This document shows positions 1-6,932 of a stretch of 8,677 nucleotides of DNA, piece by piece. The notes beneath the pieces were generated by a model, which saw only the letters and a list, made by a program, of their open reading frames with translations, did no database searches and had not been told where the DNA came from. This DNA comes from UBA9865 sp035647835 (GTDB taxonomy: Bacteria; Bacillota; Dethiobacteria; Dethiobacterales; Dethiobacteraceae). The stretch is taken from contig DASRMS010000013.1 of NCBI GenBank assembly GCA_035647835.1, positions 1 to 8,677 on the forward strand, in the 5' to 3' direction. Numbering within the stretch: position 1 is the stretch's first letter; each line of letters opens with the position of its first letter. The translations under genes and the position numbers were made by a program.

Positions 1-92
1 GCTACCCGGTGCAGTTAATCACGCCCTTAGCTGGCAGAGTGGTTAGTAATCCTTGGCTTGTCAAAAGCGCCATCACCATGCGTGTGGAATGA
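1..92 (+). CDS. tadE: TadE-like pseudopilin, C-terminal fragment (cut by window edge)
   Basis: An open frame enters from the left edge (first whole codon at 3) and ends at the TGA at 90-92, giving 29 residues. They begin YPVQLITPLAG and end ITMRVE. From memory of the family, a 'YP..LltPl' block followed by a terminal 'MRVE' is how many TadE proteins end, so I read this as the tail of a TadE-type pseudopilin. TadE proteins are membrane-anchored, pilin-like accessory factors needed for Tad pilus assembly. The stop codon touches the Shine-Dalgarno site of the next gene, and the next start is 10 bases on, so the two are probably translationally coupled. The N-terminal hydrophobic segment lies outside the window. 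The assignment rests on a short match plus operon position and could be another TadE/F-like paralogue. Confidence 0.72.
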   Translation, partial: YPVQLITPLAGRVVSNPWLVKSAITMRVE

Positions 93-97
93 GGTGA
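91..97 (+). promoter_or_regulatory. Ribosome binding site that fixes the tadG start
   Basis: GAGGTGA lies 5 bases before the ATG at 103. It favours that ATG over the in-frame TTG at 58, which has no comparable site and would overlap 35 bases of the upstream tadE-like frame. A near-identical block (ATGAGGTGAA) precedes cpaB at 1187-1196. Confidence 0.75.
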
Positions 98-102
98 AAG
101 GC

Positions 103-1077
103 ATGCGCTTTAATAGTTTTAAAAGATATTTGCAGAATGAACGTGGTACCGCCATCGTGATCTTGGCTGGGGCGATGACGCTGTTGATGGCGTGCACCGC
201 TTTAGTGGCAGATATTGGCGTTAATTTTGTTACCCAGTCCCGTCTGGCGGTGGCAGCTGATGCTGCTGCCCTGGCTGGAGCAACTAAATTTCAGGATGGG
301 ACAGCGCAAGTGCAGGAAACGGCACTGGCCATAGCCGCACAAAATGGCATCAAGGCTGAGGATGTTAGCGTTAATGTGGCTGGCAGTGGGCAGGAAGTGA
401 CTGTCACCGCAACCGCACCCATCAAATTGTTCTTTGCTAAGCTATTTAGTAAGGAAGATGGTGAGATGTCGCAAAGTGCCCGCGTGATTGCGGGGCGTCC
501 AACTGCCATGGATAGTATTGTTCCACTGGGGATTAACGAACATGCAAGTTTTGAGTTTAATGAAACCTATAAATTATTTGCCAAGAATGCCAATACAGAC
601 GAGTTAGAGTTGGGATCAGGCAATTCCGGAGCGCTGGCTTTTAGAGAAGGTGCCGAAGGTGCTAATGAATTTGAATATTATCTGCGCAAGGGTTATCATG
701 AGGTAATTTCCTTAGGGGATATTCTCTACACAGAATCAGGTGTAAAATACTCTGCTTTGAAAAGTGGTTTTGCTGCCCGTTTGAGTGCGGCCCAAGCTGA
801 CAGTAGTCACACCTGTGGTTTTGCCACCTGTCCATCTAGCTGCCCGCGCATTATTTATATACCTGTTTATCGGTCTCTTTGGGAAAACGGTAAAGTTACC
901 AGGGTTGAAGTGGTAGATTTCGCGGCCTTTTGGCTGGAGGCAAAACAGCTGGGCAGTGGTGAATGGAAAATTGATAAAGAAATTACCGGTAGGTTTATTC
1001 GCAGGTCTAAAGGCGGCTTTACCACAGAAGAAGGGGAAAGTCCCTGGGGCCTGAGCAGCGGCAAATTAGTAGAATAA
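103..1077 (+). CDS. tadG: TadE/TadG-like pilus assembly membrane protein (TadG type)
   Basis: The protein has 324 residues from the ATG at 103. A basic N-terminus is followed by the family's 'Tad' segment at about residues 14-61: RGTAIVILAGAM, a hydrophobic stretch, then D-IG-NF and AVAADAAALAGAT. This is the classic Flp pilus-assembly TadE/G-like N-terminal domain, which anchors the protein in the membrane with the rest outside. A VSVNV..VTVTATAPIKLFFAKLF segment (about 88-115) and A.VIAGRPTA (about 126-135) also match the family. The C-terminal half has no von Willebrand A domain, which longer proteobacterial TadG proteins carry. It contains three closely spaced cysteines (238, 243, 247) in the pattern CX4CX3CP, which could form disulfides or bind metal. 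The role is by family: a non-pilin assembly or anchoring component. An in-frame TTG at 58 would add 15 residues but is disfavoured. Confidence 0.85.
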   Translation: MRFNSFKRYLQNERGTAIVILAGAMTLLMACTALVADIGVNFVTQSRLAVAADAAALAGATKFQDGTAQVQETALAIAAQNGIKAEDVSVNVAGSGQEVTVTATAPIKLFFAKLFSKEDGEMSQSARVIAGRPTAMDSIVPLGINEHASFEFNETYKLFAKNANTDELELGSGNSGALAFREGAEGANEFEYYLRKGYHEVISLGDILYTESGVKYSALKSGFAARLSAAQADSSHTCGFATCPSSCPRIIYIPVYRSLWENGKVTRVEVVDFAAFWLEAKQLGSGEWKIDKEITGRFIRRSKGGFTTEEGESPWGLSSGKLVE

Positions 1078-1199
1078 AAAATAATCAAGCTTCCAGCGGC
1101 AGATACTAGGGTATTAAAGCTCCCCCAAAAGCGCCCCTGGTTATCCGCCCTGGCTTATTTAGTACTGGCTATGAACAGCGAAGTAGATGAGGTGAAGCC
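1078..1199 (+). other. 122-base spacer between tadG and cpaB
   Basis: This is the widest gap in the operon. I see no convincing promoter and no terminator. Immediately after the tadG stop the same frame stays open for 41 codons, ending at a TGA (1201-1203) that overlaps the cpaB start as ATGA. Its only ATG (1171) would give a 10-residue peptide, MNSEVDEVKP, without a Shine-Dalgarno site before it. A short imperfect direct repeat (CGCCCCTGG / CGCCCTGG) lies near 1132-1154. GAGGTGA at 1189-1195 is the cpaB ribosome binding site. Confidence 0.4.
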
Positions 1200-1901
1200 A
1201 TGAAGGGGAAAAAGTTATTATTGTTATCACTGGTATTGGCACTGGCTGCGGCAGGCGCCATCTATACATATTTAAATCAACTAGAAGCGAAAAGTAAAGC
1301 TGCCGCAGCACTGGTAACGGTGCTGGTGGCCAAAGAAGAAATACCGGCAAGGGTTAAGCTGGATAACTCCATGTTTACCACTGTTGAGCTGCCGAAAGCT
1401 GCTCTGCATACCGACGCGGTGCTAGATGCCGCAGAAGTAGCAGGGACATTTAGCCGTGAACGGTTGCTGGCCGGAGAACAAGTATTGTCTTCGCGCCTGG
1501 TGTTTGAGCAAAGCAAGGATGGTCTGGCTTATCAAATTTCTACTAATCACCGTGCTCTGACGGTGCCGGTTAATAATGTTTCTGGGGTAGCCGGATACAT
1601 TTTGCCCGGGGATTTTGTCGATGCCATTGTCACTATCGATCCTGCTTCTGCTAATGAGGGAGAAACGCTGACCAAAGTGGTTGCCGCCAAGGTAAGAGTG
1701 TTGGCAGCAGGCCAATATTTGCGCGAACAAGCAACAGAACAGTTAGTGGTGGATACGGTGACCTTAGATGCCCCGCAGGACGCGGTTACCGCTTTAATTC
1801 AAGCTTCCGAACGCGGCAGTTTACGTTTGGTGCTGCGCCCTGTTAGTGATACCAGTACCACTGTAATGCCTGCATATAGCATTGGACAATTTCACCAGTA
1901 G
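1200..1901 (+). CDS. cpaB: Flp pilus assembly protein CpaB/RcpC, SAF domain
   Basis: The protein has 233 residues. The N-terminus (KGKK then about residues 5-24, all hydrophobic) is a membrane anchor or uncleaved signal. An SAF domain covers roughly 39-100 (VTVLVAKEEIPARVKL... to LLAGEQVLSSRLV). The CpaB/RcpC domain covers about 108-215, with ALTVPVNNVSGVAGYILPGD and the characteristic PGDFVDAIV at 136-144, then a TLDAPQDAV segment at 188-196. CpaB proteins act on the outer side of the cytoplasmic membrane. In diderms they partner the secretin, whereas in a monoderm such as this one they presumably guide the pilus through the wall; that last point is inference. The ATG follows GAGGTGA by 4 bases. 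The stop is 37 bases before the next gene. The length is slightly short for the family, which often has an extended C-terminus. Confidence 0.92.
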   Translation: MKGKKLLLLSLVLALAAAGAIYTYLNQLEAKSKAAAALVTVLVAKEEIPARVKLDNSMFTTVELPKAALHTDAVLDAAEVAGTFSRERLLAGEQVLSSRLVFEQSKDGLAYQISTNHRALTVPVNNVSGVAGYILPGDFVDAIVTIDPASANEGETLTKVVAAKVRVLAAGQYLREQATEQLVVDTVTLDAPQDAVTALIQASERGSLRLVLRPVSDTSTTVMPAYSIGQFHQ

Positions 1902-1938
1902 TCTGAGTCTGGTGGTATTAAATTAGGGAGGGATCAAC

Positions 1939-3216
1939 GTGGAAAAAATAAAAATAATGATCGTAGACGATATCCCTCAGACGCGTAAAGATCTAATTCG
2001 GCTACTTTATTTTGAGGAAGATATGAAAGTGGTTGGAGAAGCAGAAAACGGGCAAGAAGCTCTGGAGAAAATGGGAGAGTTACAGCCAGATGTAGTTTTA
2101 ATGGATATTAATATGCCGCAAATGGATGGCATTACGGCCACGGAAAAGGCCTGCCAGCTTTTTCCCCAAGTGGCGGTGGTGATTATTTCCATTCAGGGAG
2201 AATCTGAATATTTGAAAAAAGCGATGGTGGCCGGAGCAAGAGACTATCTGGTTAAACCACTGTCCAGTGATGAAATGGGCCTGACGATACGCACTGTCTA
2301 TAAACAGCAGCAGCTGCGGCGGTCTAGTCAATATGAAATTGAACCTTTACCGCCCTTACTGAGGCATGACCAAGCAGAGGCAGAAAAGAGAGCAGAAGGC
2401 AGCACCAAACCGGCAATAGCAGAAGAAAAATCAGATGGTAAAGTGGTGGTAGTCTTTGCTGGCAAGGGTGGCTGTGGTAAAACCACCATTGCTATCAATT
2501 TGGCCGTGGCTTTAGCGCAAAACCAAAAGAAGCGGGTAGCTTTGGTGGATTATGATCTGCAGTTTGGTGACATTGCGGTGATGCTGAACTTGAGTGATGG
2601 CCATAACCTTAGCCAACTCGTCCAGAGTACGGAAAGTATTACGGAAGCAGACTTGGCGGGCTATTTAATTAGGCATTTTTCTGGTATTGATATTTTACCG
2701 GCGCCGTTATTTCCCCAAGATGCCGAATATGTGACCACAGAGCATGCAGATAACATTCTCCAGCTGCTAAAACTACAGTATGATTACATAATTGTTGATA
2801 CCGCATCTCTGTTTAATGATGTTAATCTGCAGGTACTGGAGTTGGCTGAACAAATTATGCTGGTCGTAACGCGTGATATCCCCACCATTAAGAATGCTAA
2901 AACCAGCTTAAATATTTTAGAAACGCTAAATTATCGTGATAAGATTCGGGTCGTCTTAAATCGCAGTAATCAAGATTTGGGCGTGGAAGTGCCTGATTTA
3001 GAAACAGGTTTAGAGATCACTGTTTCGCACCAAATTACTAGCGATGAAAAAGCGGTGATCTCCGCCATCAATAAGGGTGCGCCGGTGACTGTCAGCCATG
3101 CTGCCGCGGAAATTAGCAAAGACTTCCGTCGCTTAGGCGAGCGTCTTGTTAATGGGCAGCGTTTAGGCGGTGCCGAAAAACAAAAAGGGATTATTACCCG
3201 TATCTTTAGCTTATAG
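1939..3216 (+). CDS. cpaE: CpaE/TadZ pilus-localisation ATPase with N-terminal receiver domain
   Basis: The protein has 425 residues with a GTG start, 7 bases after GGGAGG. Residues 4-122 form a CheY-like receiver with every phosphotransfer residue present: acidic pair D10/D11, phospho-acceptor D56 in VVLMDINMP, S84, and K106 in the KP pair. A linker (about 125-165, charged) leads to a MinD/ParA-like ATPase at about 167-405. It has the deviant Walker A KGGCGKTT (176-183, signature K176), Walker A' VDYD (D204) and Walker B YIIVD (D287). CpaE/TadZ proteins are known to mark the cell site where the Tad apparatus assembles. TadZ/CpaE receivers in well-studied species are often atypical, so a complete acceptor site suggests real phosphorylation control here (inference). 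No histidine kinase is in the window. It precedes cpaF by 13 bases. Confidence 0.93.
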   Translation: MEKIKIMIVDDIPQTRKDLIRLLYFEEDMKVVGEAENGQEALEKMGELQPDVVLMDINMPQMDGITATEKACQLFPQVAVVIISIQGESEYLKKAMVAGARDYLVKPLSSDEMGLTIRTVYKQQQLRRSSQYEIEPLPPLLRHDQAEAEKRAEGSTKPAIAEEKSDGKVVVVFAGKGGCGKTTIAINLAVALAQNQKKRVALVDYDLQFGDIAVMLNLSDGHNLSQLVQSTESITEADLAGYLIRHFSGIDILPAPLFPQDAEYVTTEHADNILQLLKLQYDYIIVDTASLFNDVNLQVLELAEQIMLVVTRDIPTIKNAKTSLNILETLNYRDKIRVVLNRSNQDLGVEVPDLETGLEITVSHQITSDEKAVISAINKGAPVTVSHAAAEISKDFRRLGERLVNGQRLGGAEKQKGIITRIFSL

Positions 3217-3229
3217 GGGGGTGTGGTAA

Positions 3230-4603
3230 ATGTCTTTACTGGAACGATTAGAACGAATAAAATTGCAGGAACGCCAAGTGCAGGAACAAAAGCCACATTT
3301 AGTAACAATAGAGAAAAAAACGGAGCCCGTGCCTAAACAGGATCCCTATACAAAACTTAAAATAAAGATTCATAAAAAAGTGATCGAGGAACTGGGACAA
3401 CAAATGGAAGGTGAGGGCGACGATGCTTTACCGGAGCACATTGAAAAGTTAGTAGCTGCGGCAATTGATGCGGAAGTTAATTTTATACCCATCGGTGATA
3501 AACAACGCATCACTACTGAAATCGTGGCTGAGGCGGTCGGCTTTGGTCCCATTCATCCCTTATTAAATGATGAAACTGTTTCTGAAGTAATGGTTAATGG
3601 TCCGAACCAAGTCTATGTCGAGCGCCATGGTAAGTTAGAATTAACTGATGTAGTTTTTCGTAACGATGAACATGTTCTGCATATTATTGAAAAAATAGTA
3701 GCACCCCTGGGCAGACGAATTGATGAAAGTTCTCCCATGGTTGATGCGCGCTTACCAGACGGTTCACGGGTGAATGCTGTTATCCCGCCTATTTCTCTGG
3801 TGGGGCCCAGTATCACCATTCGTAAATTTGCTAAAGACCCTTTTACCATTGACGACTTAATAAATTTTGACACTTTAAATTTAGAAATGGCCGCCTTTTT
3901 AGAGTCAGCCGTCAAAGCCCGCTTAAATGTGGTGGTCTCAGGGGGTACCGGTTCTGGTAAAACTTCTACTCTCAATGTTTTGTCTTCATTTATTCCCCAC
4001 GGGGAAAGAATTGTCACCATTGAAGATGCGGCAGAACTACAGTTAGGCCAGGACCACGTAGTCTCTTTGGAAACCAGGCCTGCCAATGTCGAAGGCAAAG
4101 GGGCGATCAGCATCCGAGATTTAGTGCGTAACTCTCTGCGGATGCGTCCGGAACGTATTATTGTCGGTGAGGTGCGCAGCGGCGAAGCTCTAGATATGCT
4201 GCAGGCGATGAATACCGGTCATGATGGTTCACTGACTACAGGTCATGCCAATTCACCGCGAGATATGTTGTCACGGCTGGAGACCATGGTCTTGATGGCC
4301 GGCATGGAATTGCCAGTGCGAGCGATTCGTGAACAAATTGCCTCAGCGATAGATATTATTGTACAGCAGAGCCGTCTGCGGGACGGCAGCCGTAAAATTA
4401 CCCATATTACCGAAGTACAAGGCATGGAAGGCGATGTAATTGTCCTGCAGGATCTATTTGTCTTTGAACAAAGTGGTCTTGATGGCAACGGTAAATGTAT
4501 CGGTACTTATCGTTCTACAGGTATTCGGCCTAAAGCTATCCAAAAGATGGAGGCGGCGGGAATTGCTCTGCCCGCAGCCATGTTTGCTTCGGCTAGGTTT
4601 TAA
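3230..4603 (+). CDS. cpaF: Tad secretion ATPase CpaF/TadA
   Basis: The protein has 457 residues and starts at ATG 7 bases after a G-rich site (GGGGGGTG). It is a type II/IV secretion-family hexameric ATPase that powers Tad pilus extension, and perhaps retraction, at the cytoplasmic face. The N-terminal domain (about 1-215) has GFGPIHPLLND, EVMVNGP and the VDARLPDGSRVNAVIPP block (171-187). The motor domain has Walker A GGTGSGKTS (238-246, K244), the Asp box VTIEDAAEL (E265, D266), Walker B RIIVGEVRSGEA (309-320, E314) and the His box TGHDGS...TTGHANS (H331, H339). All catalytic motifs are intact and the length is normal for CpaF. The N-terminal 60 residues are charged and probably helical. 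It sits between cpaE and the platform genes in the usual order, 14 bases before tadB. Confidence 0.96.
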   Translation: MSLLERLERIKLQERQVQEQKPHLVTIEKKTEPVPKQDPYTKLKIKIHKKVIEELGQQMEGEGDDALPEHIEKLVAAAIDAEVNFIPIGDKQRITTEIVAEAVGFGPIHPLLNDETVSEVMVNGPNQVYVERHGKLELTDVVFRNDEHVLHIIEKIVAPLGRRIDESSPMVDARLPDGSRVNAVIPPISLVGPSITIRKFAKDPFTIDDLINFDTLNLEMAAFLESAVKARLNVVVSGGTGSGKTSTLNVLSSFIPHGERIVTIEDAAELQLGQDHVVSLETRPANVEGKGAISIRDLVRNSLRMRPERIIVGEVRSGEALDMLQAMNTGHDGSLTTGHANSPRDMLSRLETMVLMAGMELPVRAIREQIASAIDIIVQQSRLRDGSRKITHITEVQGMEGDVIVLQDLFVFEQSGLDGNGKCIGTYRSTGIRPKAIQKMEAAGIALPAAMFASARF

Positions 4604-4617
4604 AGGAGTTGTGAAGT

Positions 4618-5580
4618 ATGCAGCAGCTAAAAATTGCGCTATTAACTTTCTTGGCCTGTTTTTTTACAATCTATAGTTTGACGACACAGCGAGAGCAGGA
4701 AAAGGTTGAAGTTAAACAGCGTGTCTGGCAGTATACAGGGAATAGAGAAAATAATGAGGAAAAAGAGGAAGCTAAACCGCAAAAATCTTTGCTTAAACGC
4801 TGCTTGACGCTGTTTAGTTTGCTGATGCCCAAGCGCCTGTTGAAGAATGTTGAAGCTGATCTTGTCCAGGCTGATATCCCGCTTAAGGTAGAAGAGATGG
4901 TGGGTTTAAATATTGCTTTAGCCTTACTACCAGCGATTTTAACCATGCTCGCGACCCATGATAGTCTACTTGCTTTACTTTTGGCTTGTGTAGGAGCATA
5001 TCTGCCGCGGCTGCTAATTAAAAGTGCCAAAGCTAAGCGGGCGCAAAAATTCAATGATCAGTTAGGTGATGCCTTACAGCTAATGTCTAATTCACTGCGC
5101 GCCGGTTTTTCTTTTTTGCAGGCGATGGACTCCATTAGTAAAGAGATGGCAGCACCAATATCGCATGAATTTGCCCGCACGATGCGTGAAATGCGTTTAG
5201 GTACAACAACTGAAGAAGCACTGCATAATCTGGGGACACGCATTAGAAGTGACGACTTGGATTTAGTTATCACGGCAGTGTCTATTCAAAGACAGGTGGG
5301 AGGTAATCTCGCCCAGATACTAGAAAACATCTCCACTACCATCAGCGAACGCATTCGCATGAAGGGGGAAGTAAAAACATTAACGTCGCAAGGCAGAATT
5401 TCTGGTACAATTGTCGCTCTGTTACCAGTCTTTCTGGTGATTGCTATCGGCCTGATGAATCCCAGCTACATTATGGCTTTGTTTACCCACCCTATAGGAT
5501 TGGTGATAACTGGCGGCGCTGTAATTTCGGAGATTGTTGGCATTATGGCCATTAAGAAAATAATTAATATCGAATTTTAA
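4618..5580 (+). CDS. tadB: Tad platform protein TadB (T2SF family)
   Basis: The protein has 320 residues. The ATG follows AAGGAG by 9 bases and lies 14 bases after cpaF. One membrane helix is predicted at about residues 5-21, then a charged cytoplasmic segment (22-60, EEKEEAKPQK), a helical pair at about 95-134, and the type II secretion F domain at about 145-270. That domain contains DQLGDALQLMSNSLRAGFSF (147-166), the EMRLGTTTEEAL block (191-202), and VSIQRQVGGNLAQILENIS (221-239). Two C-terminal helices follow at about 262-283 and 292-312. RAGFSFLQA and RQVGGNL are typical of TadB, distinguishing it from TadC. TadB and TadC together form the inner-membrane platform that CpaF acts on. Confidence 0.93.
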   Translation: MQQLKIALLTFLACFFTIYSLTTQREQEKVEVKQRVWQYTGNRENNEEKEEAKPQKSLLKRCLTLFSLLMPKRLLKNVEADLVQADIPLKVEEMVGLNIALALLPAILTMLATHDSLLALLLACVGAYLPRLLIKSAKAKRAQKFNDQLGDALQLMSNSLRAGFSFLQAMDSISKEMAAPISHEFARTMREMRLGTTTEEALHNLGTRIRSDDLDLVITAVSIQRQVGGNLAQILENISTTISERIRMKGEVKTLTSQGRISGTIVALLPVFLVIAIGLMNPSYIMALFTHPIGLVITGGAVISEIVGIMAIKKIINIEF

Positions 5581-5588
5581 GGGGGGAG
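5581..5588 (+). promoter_or_regulatory. Ribosome binding site of tadC
   Basis: GGGGGGAG starts right after the tadB stop. It is 2 bases before a GTG (5591) and 5 bases before the adjacent ATG (5594). The spacing favours the ATG; the two choices differ by one residue. Confidence 0.65.
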
Positions 5589-5593
5589 CAGTG

Positions 5594-6511
5594 ATGCTGC
5601 TAGCAAGTACCGGTTTGGTTTTCCTCACAATCTATACTTTTTTTTCTGCCATCCGTAGTCGGCAAACACAGGAAAAAGCAGATTTACAAGGGCGCTTAAA
5701 AAATGCCTTGGAATGGGAGGAACCAGCAGATGTCAGGGAGGCGGAGTTAAGCAGACCTTTCTTAGAACGGTTATCTGCTCCTCTTTTACAAGCTGTTTCT
5801 ACTTTGGCTTCACGCCTTTTGCCTGCTATAATTCTCCAGTCGTTAGAAAAGAAAGTACAGCAAACAGGCCGGCAGGGAGGTTTAAGCCCTCGCAATTATC
5901 TTGGCATGAAATTACTGGCGGTAGTTACTGTACCAGTTGTCATCTATTTGCTGATGGGCAGTACTTGGAGTCTGAAAACTCTTGGCTTGGTCGCTTTTAG
6001 TGCTTTTATCGCCTGGCGTCTGCCGGAAATGCAGTTAGACCGGATCATTCGGCAGCGGCACGACCAACTGGAAAAAAGCTTTCCTGATTCTATGGATTTA
6101 TTAACGGTGAGTGTAGAAGCTGGTTTAGGTTTTGATGGAGCACTGGCGAAAGTGGCTGAAAAAAGTGAAGGACCTGTGGCTGAAGAATTTCGCAGATTGT
6201 TACATGAAATAAGGATGGGAAAATCACGCAAAGAAGCGCTGCGTGACTTTGGGGTACGCTGTGGGGTGGAAGATATTATTCTCTTTACCAGTACAGTGAT
6301 ACAGGCAGAGCAGTTAGGTCTGAATATTAGTAATACCTTAAAAACACAAGCAGAACAAATGCGGCGCAAAAGAAGGCAGCGGGTTGAAGAAAAGGCAATG
6401 AAAATACCGGTTAAAATGTTAATGCCCATGGTTGTCTTTATCTTTCCCACCATCTTTGTAGTTTTGTTAGGTCCGGCGCTCATTCAAATTATGGAGAACT
6501 TTGTTAGGTGA
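5594..6511 (+). CDS. tadC: Tad platform protein TadC (T2SF family)
   Basis: The protein has 305 residues from the ATG at 5594; the GTG at 5591 would add one. A first membrane helix lies at about 2-20, followed by a cytoplasmic region, a helix pair at about 104-142 ending WRLPEM, and the type II secretion F domain at about 163-295. TadC-type hallmarks are FPDSMDLLTVSVEAGLGFD (163-181), EIRMGKSRKEAL (205-216), QAEQLGLNISNTLK (237-250), the basic MRRKRRQRVEEKAMKIPVKM (256-275) and the C-terminal helix FIFPTIFVVLLGPA (282-295). It partners TadB as the second platform subunit in the cytoplasmic membrane. The stop codon overlaps the Shine-Dalgarno site of the following gene. A run of eight T (5638-5645) codes for part of the first helix. 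Confidence 0.93.
   Translation: MLLASTGLVFLTIYTFFSAIRSRQTQEKADLQGRLKNALEWEEPADVREAELSRPFLERLSAPLLQAVSTLASRLLPAIILQSLEKKVQQTGRQGGLSPRNYLGMKLLAVVTVPVVIYLLMGSTWSLKTLGLVAFSAFIAWRLPEMQLDRIIRQRHDQLEKSFPDSMDLLTVSVEAGLGFDGALAKVAEKSEGPVAEEFRRLLHEIRMGKSRKEALRDFGVRCGVEDIILFTSTVIQAEQLGLNISNTLKTQAEQMRRKRRQRVEEKAMKIPVKMLMPMVVFIFPTIFVVLLGPALIQIMENFVR
6505..6511 (+). promoter_or_regulatory. Ribosome binding site of the DUF192 gene, overlapping the tadC stop
   Basis: AGGTGAG contains the TGA stop of tadC and lies 5 bases before the ATG at 6517. A GTG at 6508 in the same frame would start inside this site and lies 11 bases from the nearest GGAG (6493-6496), so the ATG is preferred. Confidence 0.65.
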
Positions 6512-6516
6512 GTCCG

Positions 6517-6867
6517 ATGTTACTACGCACAAGAGACCAAACGCTCATTGCTCAGCATGTTTATTCTGCCACTACATTTTTAAGACGCTTACGAGGCTTG
6601 ATGTTTAGCAAGTGCTTTCCGCAAGGTTATGACGCCTTACTTCTTTCACCGTGTAATGCTGTGCACACGATGTTTATGCACTACACTATTGATGTAGTCT
6701 TTTTAGACCAAGCATGGCAGGTGGTGGCCATACAGCCTTTTATGCAGCCCTGGCAGCTTTCCGCTATTGTTAAAAAAGCCGACCATGTTTTGGAACTGCC
6801 TGCTGGCACCATAAACCGTTTAAAGCTTACCCCAGGCGATTATTTAGCTGAACTGCCAGCCAAGTGA
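6517..6867 (+). CDS. DUF192 family protein, cytosolic form
   Basis: The protein has 116 residues. DUF192 (PF02643) hallmarks are in order: RLRGLMF (24-30), the core PC.AVHTMFM..TIDVVFLD (45-64), an aromatic VVAIQPFMQPW segment (69-79), VLELPAGT (91-98) and LTPGDYL (104-110). The family's biochemical role is unknown. Many members carry a secretion signal, but this one starts directly with MLLRTRDQTL and has no hydrophobic leader or membrane segment, so it should be cytosolic. It is tightly coupled to tadC (5 bases) and followed 65 bases later by the prepilin peptidase gene, which suggests a job linked to pilus biogenesis. From memory, DUF192 genes recur near Tad clusters in other bacteria. The alternative GTG start at 6508 would add three residues (MSP). 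Confidence 0.88.
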   Translation: MLLRTRDQTLIAQHVYSATTFLRRLRGLMFSKCFPQGYDALLLSPCNAVHTMFMHYTIDVVFLDQAWQVVAIQPFMQPWQLSAIVKKADHVLELPAGTINRLKLTPGDYLAELPAK

Positions 6868-6918
6868 GTTGGGCTGACCGGAAATTAAGATGGAGGGAAT
6901 AGGTCTTGACCGTTCCGC

Positions 6919-6927
6919 AAGGAGGTG
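6919..6927 (+). promoter_or_regulatory. Ribosome binding site that fixes the tadV start
   Basis: AAGGAGGTG, close to an ideal Shine-Dalgarno sequence, ends 5 bases before the ATG at 6933. A second purine block (GGAGGG, 6892-6897) sits 8 bases before an in-frame TTG at 6906, so a minor longer form of nine extra residues is possible. Confidence 0.75.
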
Positions 6928-6932
6928 CAGCA

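Noticed and set aside
58..102. In-frame TTG start giving a 339-residue TadG
   Set aside because: No ribosome binding site precedes it, it overlaps the tadE-like frame, and the ATG at 103 has a good site at 5 bases.
1078..1199. Internal promoter before cpaB
   Set aside because: Only weak TATTAA-like matches near 1112-1118 were seen, with no spaced -35 box.
1892..1915. Hairpin CACCAG/CTGGTG across the cpaB stop as a terminator or attenuator
   Set aside because: The stem is only 6 bp plus one wobble, with a 10-base loop and no following U-tract. cpaE is clearly part of the same operon.
3613..4113. 166-codon open frame on the - strand inside cpaF
   Set aside because: It is the reverse shadow of a strongly conserved ATPase whose motifs all read on the + strand; its translation resembles no family.
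4440..4676. 78-codon + strand frame spanning the cpaF/tadB junction
   Set aside because: It overlaps the conserved ends of two well-supported genes, and its translation looks like no known family.
5638..5645. Run of eight T in tadC (and seven T in tadB at 4659-4665) as possible slippage or phase-variation sites
   Set aside because: Both encode phenylalanine in the first membrane helix, where T-rich codons are expected. The frames are intact and nothing else suggests switching.
5944..6483. 179-codon open frame on the - strand inside tadC
   Set aside because: It is antisense to the conserved T2SF domain. The serine/arginine-rich, low-information translation is typical of a shadow frame.
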